Position numbers and translations under genes: made by a program
Assembly (NCBI GenBank): GCA_014529385.2
Contig: CM043942.1
Coordinates: 129,001-193,000 of the forward strand
DNA from: Adiantum capillus-veneris
Taxonomy: Eukaryota; Streptophyta; Polypodiopsida; Polypodiales; Pteridaceae
Direction: 5' to 3'
Length of the DNA stretch: 64,000 nucleotides
Shown: piece after piece, positions 30,759 to 41,395 of the stretch
How the letters are laid out: each line of letters begins with the position of its first letter
Numbering within the stretch: the stretch's first letter is position 1
Notes under the pieces: generated by a model
What the model was told of the DNA's origin: nothing
Seen by the model: only the letters and a program-made list of their open reading frames with translations
Databases searched by the model: none

Positions 30759-31320
30759 CTAACGACCATCATTATGTCTAAAAGGGTAATGTCCGTAGTC
30801 TGTTTCACTTGCTACTACTACTGCTCCATTAGTCAGTCGTGGACAAGTGTTCCGACAATGTCCCAACTCTCCACATTCAAAGCATCGAACGTTCAAGCGT
30901 CGAGAATCTTGCGCATTAGTGGCATAAGCTCTCTGTGGCTGACTATCTCTGAAGTTCTGATTCCGTTCAATTCTTCTTGTAATCCCTTGTTTCTTCATCA
31001 AAGGTTTAGCTCGTAGTAAATAATCTTGTACTGTGATAGGTGCCTTACAAACTTTAAGTAGTACTCTTCCAAGGTTCAATTGTATTGCTTCAAGCTAAGG
31101 AACTCATTAATCTTCAATGATTCATGTGCATGAGGTAAGTATCTTTCCTTCGCAGCCTGTTTAATTTCTCTCCACCTCTGGGAGTTCTCCAACACTCCCA
31201 TATCACGAAAATGTTATTCCTCCATAATTTCGCTTCACCAGAGAGGCAAAACATCCCTAGCATCGCTTGATTTGCAGGTGTAGTCTTTGCAGCCAAGAAG
31301 TAATCATCCATAGCTTCAAT
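30759..31320 (-). pseudogene. TRG-1 gag with zinc knuckle
   Basis: Minus-strand frames 31311-31114 and 31079-30759 together look like a gag: 'DDYFLAAKTTPANQAMLGMFCLSGEAKLWRNN' (gag core), then 'VQDYLLRAKPLMKKQG', a basic stretch and a CX2CX4HX4C knuckle (C-FE-C-GELG-H-CRNT-C, about 30850-30895). A frame change lies near 31090-31180. The frame ends close to the polypurine tract, so gag is the only gene of the element. Confidence 0.75.
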
Positions 31321-31559
31321 CCATACTTCTGCATCCTTCTCAATATCAGCACCCTCTCCTTATAAAAGAAGGTGGTTGCATTTGTTTCAACAATAACTTC
31401 TTCTCCTAAAACTCCGTATAGATAGCATCATTCTTAGGGTTTTCCATTATAGGAGTGATTTGAGGATTCTCCTGAGTATACACATATATTAACATTGATA
31501 TTCGTAACAACCCAAAGCATTAGGGTATTTTCTACACTTAGACTTATCCAGTCCACTAA

Positions 31560-31850
31560 AGGTTCAATTGTATCACTTAACCAGTCATTACTTATCCGAT
31601 TCATTAAAAATCAATCACATGAATTAACCAATCATGACTTAACTAGTCTATCAAAACTTAAGTCACATGACTTAACCAGTCTGTCAAAACTCAATCATAT
31701 GACTTAACCAGTCATGATATATTATCTCAATCACATGACTTAACGAGTCATGGGTAATCTCATCACATGACTTAACCAGTCATGAGTCATCCAATCACAT
31801 GACTTAACCAGTCATGGATCATTCAATCCACACAAAAAACTCACTTACAT
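31560..31850 (+). repeat. CACATGACTTAACCAGTCAT repeat
   Basis: About eight spaced copies of a 20-base word, CACATGACTTAACCAGTCAT, with variants, 25-40 bases apart. They lie in the TRG-1 leader, between the gag start and the primer site on the minus strand. The word contains partly self-complementary halves (CATGACT and AGTCATG). Confidence 0.8.
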
Positions 31851-32094
31851 TACTTAACCAATCAAACAATTTCTTTGTAGAAAACAACTCAATCTTCTAA
31901 TCATAAAGTCATCAAAATGTCATATAAGGGGTCTAAAAAAGATCCCTCCATGAGCAAACATAATAGAGGTTTCAACCATAAGTATGGTACACGTCAATCG
32001 GCATAGCATAATATCTCTGCGAGTCCGGTAATGAGTATAGAAAACCATATACATGAGGAAGCTTGAAGTAGTCAATTTAACCTTCTTAACATAG

Positions 32095-32106
32095 GCTCTA
32101 ATACCA
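32095..32106 (-). promoter_or_regulatory. TRG-1 primer binding site (Met-type)
   Basis: Minus strand TGGTATTAGAGC, one change from the initiator-Met complement, two bases inside the LTR that starts at 32109. Confidence 0.8.
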
Positions 32107-32108
32107 AT

Positions 32109-34186
32109 TGTGAGGTCCCCAAGCCCGAGAAGATTGGGGCGACTTGATAGATGGCCTTCCTTTATTCTCATTTTCCATTGATGACACCCTACTCCATTTG
32201 CATAAAGTAGAGATAGGAGTAACAGAAGAGAGGAAGTCCTCTATCCATCGTTTATGTGGTTATAAGGGTCATATACCACAAGCCAAGTCGATAAATCTAA
32301 GTTGTTTCCTAACATAAAGATGAAATCCCATTGATATATTTACAATCTATAACCAACACCTTTTTCCCCACGTTTAAGAGGCACCACCGCCATCCATAAA
32401 CCGTAAATATGATATGAGACTTAGTCTAAACTAACTAGTAATCTTGTGGGCACGTAGATTTGGGGCATCTCGACTCTCGGCACAATGAGTCTCTGATTTT
32501 ACTTCTCTTAATAAGAGGGAGTGGAGAGTTTCTTGACTAATCGAGACCACCCATCCTTGACTGGCAACCTGAGCCAACCCCCACTTTCCACCCCACACTT
32601 ACACTTTTTACCACACTGTTTAACATATACAAACAGTGTTCCGTAGTTAATTCCAAAACACAGGTTCTTTTATACAGCCCTTCAAACAATACCAAAACAA
32701 TTCAAGCAAGGCCTAATGAAGACATTCCTATTATTCAACAAGAATAACTTTTCCAATTTCTCATGAGTTGCTGCTACCCACGGACTTTCTCTGTTTAACT
32801 AACAGAGCCTTTGCAAAGGATTTATTCGCTAACTGTGAATTGCGCAACCTTCCTATCTTGCTAACCGCAAGGCATCGCTACCCTTGAGGCATCTTGCAAA
32901 CCTCCAGACATCCCGCTAACCGCGAGGCATCTTGCTAACCACCAGGTATCCCGCTACCCATGAGGCATCCCGCTACCCGCGAGGAACAAAAGAGAGCCGA
33001 TAACCTCAGCTTAATCTCCACTAACGGCGGAATCATCTCGCTACTACCCGTGAGGAAAAAAATATATTCTTTCAACAATTCTTCTCTTTAGACGATTCTT
33101 CAAACATGATCAACCAATTCTTCATATCGATCAGAATCCAGTTATCAAACAATAACAATTTGTTAAGCAATAACAATTCAACAAACATTGACAATTTATC
33201 AAACAATTTTTTCACTAATCTATAAAAACATATGCTTGTTTCTTGTGATAAATCACGTTTCTTGGACAGTTTAAGGGGTTCTCTATGCTTAGCTTCCCAA
33301 GTCATCGTGAATAGCAATGCAAAATTATAAATTTGTCTTACCAGAATAGCGACATGTTCGATTACCTCCCGTGTTTGAGGTTGGACGGCTTCCACTTCTT
33401 CCGCAACCAATACCTCCTCTTAAGCAACATTTGGAGTAGTTGATGCCTTCGTTTGCACCTTCCTTGGAGGTGGAGCGACATGAGCGTCCTTCGAGCTTCA
33501 AGTCACTCTCTTTGGGGCCATTGTATTGATGTAGAGAAGACAGAAAGAGAACTCAAGAATTCGAAGGGCAACACGACGATGGTAGAGAAAGACTTGGAGA
33601 TGGAGATGGTTTGAAGGTAAGAGCTCGAGGGAGAGAGGTTGAGGGAGAGAAGGTAACTCCGACGTCAACGCAAGAGAGCTACCGCTTCTGATAGTGTGTG
33701 TTTGTGTCCTGAAAGTGACGGGAGAGAGGTCTTTATATAAGCTCTCAAGGCTAGCTAAGAATAGAGGGATAAGTTCGCGTACGTTTGCGGCTCCTCAAAA
33801 GCTTAGGACACGGATTGATACACAATTTCGGTTCTTCAATTTTAGAAGAAGCTTGCGCTCCAAGACAAGAACTCTAAACTAAGCTATTCCTCTCTCTCTT
33901 TCCTAAAAGTACTCCTCTTACTCCTCCTCTTCTAAAATTACTCCTCCTTTCCTAAAATTACTCTCTCTTCCCTAAAGGGTCAACTCTTATCTTAGATGCA
34001 ATCTTCAGGCTCAAGTTTCTCATGAACCTATTGTTTTCAAGTGAATAAGGGTCATAACAATAGTTCTAAAACCCGATTTTTATCTGATCGTTCCATTAGA
34101 ATGCTCTTTGACTTAATAAAATGCAAACCTTAAATATTTGCAAAGTAAATGAAATACTTTTATTGAAAAATGTTGGGTATATTACA
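32109..34186 (-). repeat. TRG-1 LTR-B
   Basis: 2078 bp, uninterrupted copy. It shows what LTR-A looked like before TRG-2 landed. It contains the minisatellite at 32855-32990. No gene seen. Confidence 0.9.
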
Positions 34187-36013
34187 TTTGCACTTGGAAA
34201 AGATATAGCCAACCACAACAAGAAGATGCTCTTGAATTCCTTGACATATCTGGAGACAAACGAGCAGAATGTTGGGGACTCATCTCCACTACCATTGAAG
34301 GAAGTTCATAGATCATCATAGCTTAGTTCCACGTGATTACAATAAGGGATATGCCTGACACCATCATAATGGGAATGCCAATGGCCAGAAGATCCTAGAC
34401 ATACAGAGTTCAATGAAGATGCACTCTTCAGAGACAACCAAGAATGAAGACCAACATTGGTCACCTACGGATGACAACACAAAGTCCTCAAACACAATTA
34501 AGATGGAGACTTATATCAAAGCAGATCTTATTGAATATAATTATCTCCATCGAATAAAACTCCAGAACAGCTTAAAGCAAATCAGGCAATAGTAAGTGCA
34601 GGTCAAACAGAGCAAAGAGCAACCACGTAATCAGTCATTGCCAGCTAAATCAGTTGATGAAAATTAGATTGGAAAATAGAGTCTCAAGATACCCTCCAAG
34701 AAGACACAGCTAGATCAAGATGAGACCATGGAAAAAGAAGGACAAAGATCTTCTTGGCAAAACAACGAGAATAGTTATAGTCCTTAGCAGTACAATTGGA
34801 GCAAGTGTAAGATGCAATGCTCTACTGGATAAAGAATAAAAGTACAATATGATTGCAAACAACATCCAAAGTATTGTAATGATTACTCAGGGCAAGCATG
34901 ATCACAAAACAATGCTAGGTTTGCATACAGGTCAAAAGAAATGGTTGCTACCTTTAGCATCCAAAATCATAAAGAGCAGGTAAAGTTTCAAGTGAAGCCT
35001 TCAAAGGAAAATCTTGCAGATGTCATCATTAGACTTCAGTGGTTAGAACAACACAAGGCCTACAAAGAAGATAAAATGCTAATACTCTCTTTTCCAAGAG
35101 GTAGCTAGCAACATTTACAGGTATCATTAATGCTAGGTTCAAAGTTGCAAAAGTCACAAGAATCAAAGACAAATCTTGCAGACAAAGGTAAAGCAAAAGT
35201 GGACCCTCCACCGATTAGCAAAGAAGATGTGACAGCATATGACTCTACATGAAAGAACCCTCATGGATCAGCTTCTTCAAGCAAGAAAGGATTTCAAAAC
35301 TTAAAGTCAATTGCTGACCCAATTGAAACCTCTAAGGAGACACCCAGAAAAGCAAAGATATATCAACCAAAGTACTCAAGAAATCAAAGGAAGGTCAAGA
35401 AAGTGTTTGTTCCGAGCAGTTTAGCCAAAGTCTAGCCAAAGTCAATGGTCCAGTTTGGATTATAGACATGAAATCAACACAGAAAGACAAACACATGGGA
35501 TGGATAGCATCACAATGGAGCTTAAAAGAACAAGATTACTATGGAGGTAACAGATAGATATGGGTGCCAAAACCGCAGTTTAGAGCATACGAGGCAGCAT
35601 CAAGTCCCTCCCAAGAAAGAAGGCCCACAAGGTATCAACCTCAACAATATTCCAGGGTACCTAAGAAGCAGGTCTACAATAGAATGACATCAAATGCTAA
35701 AGTCGATCACAAGTTTCAAGAGGATACAGAACAAAGATGGATCTCAAAAAATCTTCCTCTTGGACAAAGATTCTATATAGGTTATACAAAGATTTGGCTA
35801 CCAGTCAACCACAAGCCAAATGTAACTACACCAAACTTGCATAAAGATCTCAAAAACTCAACAAGACCTAGAGCGAAGCAAAGTCAACAATGGAGATACA
35901 AAGGTCATCAAGAGGTTTGGATTCCTAAGTCTTTCAATATTGCTAGTCAAGCCAGCTGCCGACTACCAATAGAGGCCTACAACAACATCAAAGACTCCTA
36001 TCAACATGCCTAA
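34187..36013 (+). pseudogene. Tat-C protein, segment 3 (Trp repeats)
   Basis: Resumes Tat-C coding after TRG-1. 34190-34320 is open ('GKDIANHNKKMLLNSL'). 34930-35440 carries, with few stops, a Lys/Ser-rich stretch ('KPSKENLADVIIRLQWLEQHK'). 35455-36013 has a repeated Trp motif: 'WSLKEQDYYGGNR*IWVPK', 'WISKNLPLGQRFYIGYTKIWLPV' and 'QWRYKGHQEVWIPKS', that is W...Y.G...(I/V)W(V/L/I)P three times. I do not recognise the domain. IWVPK-like words occur between gag and protease in some copia elements, but here no protease follows. The gene is broken by stops (for example TAG near 35555). Confidence 0.5.
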
Positions 36014-36744
36014 TTGGAGAATCAAACAGATAATGGAGTCTTCATAGTCAAAGAAAGACAACCCAACCAACGAGAATGCAAATTCAAAGATGATAAAGCA
36101 AATATGGCAAAAGAAACCTTCAATGCCAACTTGGTCCTTCACTAATCCTCTTTTTGAGGATTCAAGCTTACTTTTACTTGAATAAATGTTTGTAGTAAGC
36201 ACAAGAATGTAAAATATCAAGTTAATAGGGTGCAAAAAACACTCTTTGTCATAGTCAGAGTCAAGTTGTTGAGCCATAAAATGAGCAAAGCATTAGTCCC
36301 AAAGCTTCAAGTCATATTAAACTTTGTGCTAAGATTCATAGTTATTAGGATTACACTCAAGCTGGAAGAGTTGAGCATATCTAAGTTATGTCGCTCATGC
36401 TGGATGATATGAGCATAAGAGTCAAAGTCTATTAACTTACAATTGGTGGAGTGTCATAGAGTCCAACACTCGCGGACAGTGCACAATATATCCTCATCAA
36501 CCAAAACCATTCTTAAAGGGGTGCTAGCTTGCAAAGCCATGTCATATGCTTTTATAAATACACCATCTTTCTGAATAAACCCTCAAAATCCTTCTTGCAT
36601 AGCATATTGTTTTTCATGCATTTTTGTGTATGCATAAATAGGATGTCCCACTGTTGGACATATGCATTAGAAACATTTTTTGCTTCCACCTATGCACCTT
36701 GAGTGGACTACACCAAGAAAACAATGTCATGCTAATCGAAAGGT
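36014..36744 (+). other. Tat-C 3' region, non-coding
   Basis: About 730 bases between the last coding segment and the tandem repeats. No gene, known motif or RNA seen. Confidence 0.5.
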
Positions 36745-37275
36745 CATGCAGTGGAGTCAATACTAGGTGAATAGGAAGCTTGGAGATTGCCCAACGCTCC
36801 CTATCGCTTGGTGTGGACCTAGGTTCTAAAGTGATTATAAGCGACGGCAAAGACCTTAGGGCATGATAAGCGACAACAGAAAGACAAAACTCAGTGAAGT
36901 CAATACTGAGCGAATAGGAAGCTTGGGGATTGCCCAACGCTCCCTATCGCTTGGTGTAGACCTTGGTGTAACCAATGATGAAGACCATGGTGATGTGATT
37001 ACAAAAATACAGTTGAGTCACTACTGCGTGAATAGGAATCTTGGGGACTGTCCAACGTTCCCTATCGCTTGGGGTTGACCTTGCTCTTAAAGTCATTACA
37101 TATGACAGTTGAGTCAATACGGGGCGAATGGGTCGCTTGGGGACTGCCAAACGTTCCCTATCGCTTGGTGTTGACCTTGCCTTTAAAATCATTACATGCG
37201 AGAGTGGAGTTAGCACCGAGTCATAGTAGACTTGGTGACTGTCCAACGCTCCCCATCCCTTGGTGCTGACTGGCA
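36745..37275 (+). repeat. Tandem repeat array in Tat-C 3' untranslated region
   Basis: Five diverged units of roughly 95-130 bases. Each has a GAGTCAATAC-like start, a CTTGGGGACTGCCCAACG-like middle and CCCTATCGCTTGGTGT towards the end. Tandem repeats just before the polypurine tract are a known habit of Tat/Ogre elements and can seed satellites. Confidence 0.85.
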
Positions 37276-37728
37276 AATTGGCGTCGGCCCAGTAAACTTC
37301 CACGGATATCACATCTTTTAATTTCATATCTATAAGTAAATAACCCCTTTAGTACTTTATTAATGTTTCCCATGCTAATAAGTACTCCAAATAATGTGTG
37401 TATCCCAAAGGTACTTTTTTTTCCACTGGGTTTCTTTCTTTGGTCATCCAGGTATTAGACACTAATTTAGAACCTCATCATTCTACTTCTCTTGTACATA
37501 CTTTTCATAAATAAACAACAGTCTCATCATTATGTTATTACAGCGAACAAATGCAACATCATCTCTCACATCATACATATTTGGACTAATGAAGATGCTG
37601 CAACAGATTGAACCTCATCAACAAATTCAATGACAATTGAAGACAATCAGCCCATCAACAACCAATCAAAAACCTTCCACAGCCTCCACGGGCACTTTTC
37701 AATAGTGTTCGAGGACGGGCACTAAAAT

Positions 37729-37741
37729 CGGAAGGGGGGAA
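37729..37741 (+). promoter_or_regulatory. Tat-C polypurine tract
   Basis: CGGAAGGGGGGAA directly before the 3' LTR start TGTTAACTG at 37742. Confidence 0.85.
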
Positions 37742-38166
37742 TGTTAACTGAGTTGACATCAGCTAATAGAAGCTGCTACAGACCGAAGACGTACAAACGC
37801 ACATTGAAGATCAATAGGAAGAAGGAGTAAAGATTGGAGTTACACATTTTCCACGTTTTCCCAAAATGGTCACGTATTATAAATTCTCGATTTATTTCAA
37901 GTCATTGTAATATTTTAATGTGTTGCGGGGTCAATGGGAGTTCCAAGATGTAAAAGAATATGTCAGTTAGTGTGCCTACATGTAGCAGATTCAGTAATTG
38001 GTAGAGAACTAAAGGCCTTGGGCGCCCGGACATTGCATATTTTCCCATAGGTATATAAGATAGTGTGTAAAAGAAATGAGGGTTCTCAAGCTCATTTGTT
38101 GAGAGCACTCTTTGGTGAGAGCTCTTGAGGTGTGTGGTTATAGAGTCCTTGAGCTTCTTCTTGCTC
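37742..38166 (+). repeat. Tat-C 3' LTR, truncated
   Basis: Matches the first ~427 bases of 12364-13284 (U3, TATA box at 38050-38059 and the start of R), then similarity stops at TTGCTC, exactly where the CCE2 ATG begins. Confidence 0.85.
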
Positions 38167-40113
38167 ATGATGTCATGCCAAGGGTAGGACCAGTCTAAAG
38201 ATAAAGCTTCCTCCTCTCAAGAAATTGAGCTGGAAGCTACTATAGATGAAGATTGGCAGTCAATGGCGACAATACTAAACCGAACAAGACTGCACAGTCA
38301 ATGGTTAGCTGATCAGAACCGGTCCAACAAAATGAAGCTACAAAAAATTGATGAGGAAGTTCAGAGACTGCAAGAGCAAAGGGAAGACACTCTAAAGCTG
38401 ATCAGCATCAGAGATACTGAAATATTGGGGCTCAAAGGCACAGTAAATCTTCTCAAGGACAATTTACAGGAATCGGAAGACTTCAATGCCATATGTGAAG
38501 ATACAATAAACGTGTTCCTTGAAGATGTCACTGAAAGAGACGAACACATCCAACAGTTGGAAAAGGAAAAGCAAGTTGCGCTAGAGGCCATCACAAGTTT
38601 GCAAGTCGTCATCGATGACTAACAAATTGAAGTCAAAGATTTAAGAGCAGTAAAAGATATCTAAGCAAGAGAAATCGAATGCGCTAAAAAGCAAAAAACG
38701 TCGCTACCAACAATACCAGTAGTCCATCCAGAAGAGGAAGTGGCTGCACTAAAGAGGGACCTGGAGTTAGAAAGAAAAAAGCGTTTAATGATTGCTGAAA
38801 GTGCGCTTAGAGCAGAAGGTGAACTACAAAGACAAATTTTAGATTTGCAAAGTGAACAACAACAAGGACCAGCTCCTGACAGTGAAATGGAAAGCATTGT
38901 TTCCAAATCACTCAGGGAAGAAAATGAAAACCTGCATATCAGGATAAAACAGTTAGAGGAGTCGGCCGCTAAAAAAGACATGGAATTTCAAGCTCTACAA
39001 ATCAATAGTAGAATAATGACCGCACAAATCGCAAGTCTACAAAGTGCAGGGCAGCACCAAGGACAGGGACGAGTGCACATGGAGCCAGTAACAACGAATT
39101 TGACTGGACTCGCCGAAGTTTATGGGGGTCAAGATGAGTACGACGAAGATTCAGATGAACAGGAGGCACATACGCAGACTGATCAAACTGGCTCCAAAGA
39201 CCAAGAGACAGAAGAAGATTCAGTCACGAAGATGGAAGAGCAGAGGCTAGCCGAGCAGATGGAAAAGCAAACAGAAATGATATGGTACAAGGCTATGCAA
39301 CTCGAAAAGGAGTTGCTACAAGGGCTTTCCAAATCGGGTAGAACAACAGCAGAGCTAAGGCAAGAATGGAATGTGCCTATGATACCTTATGCTCTGCTGA
39401 AGTATGAGACTCTAACACATCAACGACAGCTCGAAAAAGAAGAACAAGTGCCAGTATTTGAAGGAGAAGTACAAGATAGGGAACGGCAAAACAGAATAGT
39501 GGACAACCAGCCAAAGTGGAGGCGTCAATGGCTATTGGACCATCCTCATAACTTGATCCACTTAGTCAACGCACCGCCTGAGCTGAGGAATGACAGAACG
39601 TTTTGCCCAACTCCCCAACCATACACCTACAACCAACATAAAGCACTACAGAGCAGAAATCCGACATGGCTGAATTATCCAGTAATGCTAGGGCCAGCAG
39701 AGGGAGAGAGAATATCCGGTTCTTACATGGTGAAAACCCTGCAGGGCGCCATAGCAGAATTCGGAGGCTCTCCTGACCTATCCTGCAAGATGCTATGTAA
39801 AATAGCTCGCACATTTTTGGCCTGTCTCACAACCTTCTCAGAAAGCTGGACATTAGAGTATATGAATACTGAAAGAAGCATCTCAGAATTGTCATACGAT
39901 CTAAGTGGGCCACCGACAGAGCCAGTATTGTATGCTTATTTCAAATGGCTGATGTTTCTGCCAAGCTACCATCTCCAGACATTTGAAGAAGCATTTTACA
40001 CGGGCTTCTTCATGTATAAGTCAAATCATTTTGGCCCATTAATGGCAAGTGACTCTATGCGCTATGATGTGTTTCTACAGCAAATCACTCAAGAAAGGCG
40101 ACAACGACAATAA
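38167..40113 (+). pseudogene. Coiled-coil element protein, copy 2 (CCE2)
   Basis: A single reading frame of about 649 codons from ATG 38167, interrupted only by TAG 38185, TAA 38620 and TAA 38662. The longest open part is 38740-40113 (457 codons) and there is an inner ATG at 38263. Residues of about 40-280 form a long charged coiled coil, followed by an acidic linker ('EDSDEQEAHTQTDQ'). The C-terminal domain (about 39290-40070) shares with CCE1 the blocks WLNYP, MVKTL.GA, DLSC.ML.KI, YDLSG.PT..VLY, FE.AFYTGFF and FGP. No known family recognised. It ends 36 bases before a polypurine tract and LTR. A gag-like role is inferred from position only. Confidence 0.7.
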
Positions 40114-40148
40114 AGACAAAGACGATCATGTCGTGGTAGACATGAACT

Positions 40149-40161
40149 AGGAGGGGGGGAG
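40149..40161 (+). promoter_or_regulatory. CCE2 polypurine tract
   Basis: AGGAGGGGGGGAG before TGTTGG at 40162, equivalent to the CCE1 junction. Confidence 0.75.
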
Positions 40162-40436
40162 TGTTGGAGCCCCATTGGTCCAACTGTTGTAATGAGCCCA
40201 TTTGTAAAGCATATCAAATTCCATTTTTTATGTCAAAGACGTCTTATCAGTTTGATCCATTCGTCTGGATTATGTAAATATTAGTCAGTTAGTCAGGACT
40301 TAGAATTATTCCCACTTTTGTAATCATGAGCAAGAGAACCCCATGTACATTTTTTGATCTAAGGTGACTAAAGTATAAAAGTCACCTTAGAACCATTTTT
40401 TGAATAACATTTGAATTAATCCTATGTCGTACGAGT

Positions 40437-40476
<40 letters not shown>

Positions 40477-40660
40477 GTGTGTCTTATCCTCTTCGCTACG
40501 CGCTTCTCCCTCACCGGATTCACGACGCGACCACACCACCGCGATAGTCTCTCCGAGACCTACGCGCCCACGTCACGCATTCGCCGTTTCGAGTTGATTG
40601 CGATCGATTCTTCGTCGAGTTCTTTTTGCTTGTAAGTAGCACAAACGGTGTCTATTTTCA
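40162..40660 (+). repeat. CCE2 3' LTR (right edge uncertain)
   Basis: Starts TGTTGGAGCC. It has a TATA box (AGTATAAAAGTC, about 40370-40381) preceded by an 'AAGGTGACTA...GTCACCTT' inverted repeat, and a GA microsatellite (40441-40473). Its plan resembles the CCE1 LTR, but sequence similarity is low. It may extend to about 41100; I found no clear CA end. Confidence 0.5.
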
Positions 40661-41134
40661 ATAATCAAGTGCTTCATGGAATGAGAAAGAGATTAGCTAC
40701 ACATAGATACTGATAAACTTAAGTTTCGCCCACTTTTGGATTATGACCTGTTGGTCTATCGCGACAGCATTTGAGATAGCTAGGGTTCAAATCTGGTGAG
40801 ATTAGACTTATAGGTAAGTATGTCCTAGTGAGAGGATGGTGCCTAGTAAGTATCATGATGCGATTCTGAGTTCATTGGACGTGTAAACTGTGTTGTGAGA
40901 GTTAAGGGATAGGGTGGGTTGCATTCTACCAGGGTTAGTGATTGATGCATCATAAAAGTACGTATGTGTAGATTGGTCTCAGCCTGACAAGCTAACGAGA
41001 TTGCCTACGTGCACCTACGGGTTAGTCGTGTCATCGGATGATAAGTATGTTGTCTGTGTCGTACTCGTGAGTATGAACAGGGGAGTAGTTAAGCCCTAAA
41101 ACATTCACCAAAATTAGTAACCCAGAAGGTAAGG
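40661..41134 (+). other. No gene seen
   Basis: About 470 bases, possibly U5 or leader of the CCE2 LTR. No open frame, known repeat or RNA gene recognised. Confidence 0.4.
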
Positions 41135-41393
41135 ATGGTAAACACAGTTTTAGAAAATCTGAAAAGGTTGCAAGCACTGCTAGCCAATGATCTTGTAAGT
41201 AAGTTAGAGGGACAAGGGTACAAAGCCTTAAGAAATAAGAGTTTAAGGGACTTCAAGAGCAAGTCGTACGATTGTCTTGTGGCAACTGATTTGGCAAGGA
41301 TGGGTATCGACATACAAGGCGATGTGCATGTGGTCAATTATGAGATGCCAAGAACCATAGAGAAATGCCTTAGCAGCTTGAACACTAGATGAG
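41135..41393 (+). pseudogene. DEAD-box RNA helicase fragment
   Basis: An 85-codon frame containing the second RecA-like lobe signature: 'LRDFKSKSYDCLVATDLARMGIDIQGDVHVVNYEMPRTIE' in two consecutive blocks corresponds to helicase motif V (VATDxxxxGIDI) and the 'VINYDMP' strand of DDX23/Prp28-type DEAD-box proteins. The expected motif VI (HRIGRTGR) is missing and the frame stops at 41391. A gap precedes the motif V strand, so only about 80 residues remain. Probably a captured or retroposed exon fragment. Confidence 0.75.
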
Positions 41394-41395
41394 GA

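Larger units (their letters stand above)
23722..34186 (-). mobile_element. Gag-only LTR element with long LTRs (TRG-1)
   Basis: A minus-strand element. Its LTRs are about 2.1 kb: LTR-B at 32109-34186, and LTR-A at 23722-30689, which is opened by TRG-2. On the minus strand the LTRs begin TGTAATGTACCC or TGTAATATACCC and end ACCTCACA. Flanks TTCGC (23717-23721) and TTTGC (34187-34191) are a target duplication with one change. The internal region is only about 1.4 kb and encodes gag alone. This fits the terminal-repeat-with-gag (TR-GAG) type of non-autonomous element. Confidence 0.85.
12364..38166 (+). mobile_element. Tat-C: large Tat/Athila-like LTR element, nested
   Basis: Defined by a 5' LTR (12364-13284), an Asp-type primer site (13290-13307), a polypurine tract (37729-37741) and a truncated 3' LTR (37742-38166). 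After removing the nested insertions (17930-23067 and 23722-34186) about 10 kb is its own. The primer site, long leader and tandem repeats before the polypurine tract are Tat/Athila/Ogre habits. Its coding region encodes an unrecognised repeat protein, and I see no RT, RNase H or integrase. It appears to be non-autonomous. Confidence 0.75.

Noticed and set aside
31560-31850. CRISPR array
   Set aside because: Units are imperfect and irregularly spaced in a plant LTR element with no cas context; it is a minisatellite-like leader repeat.
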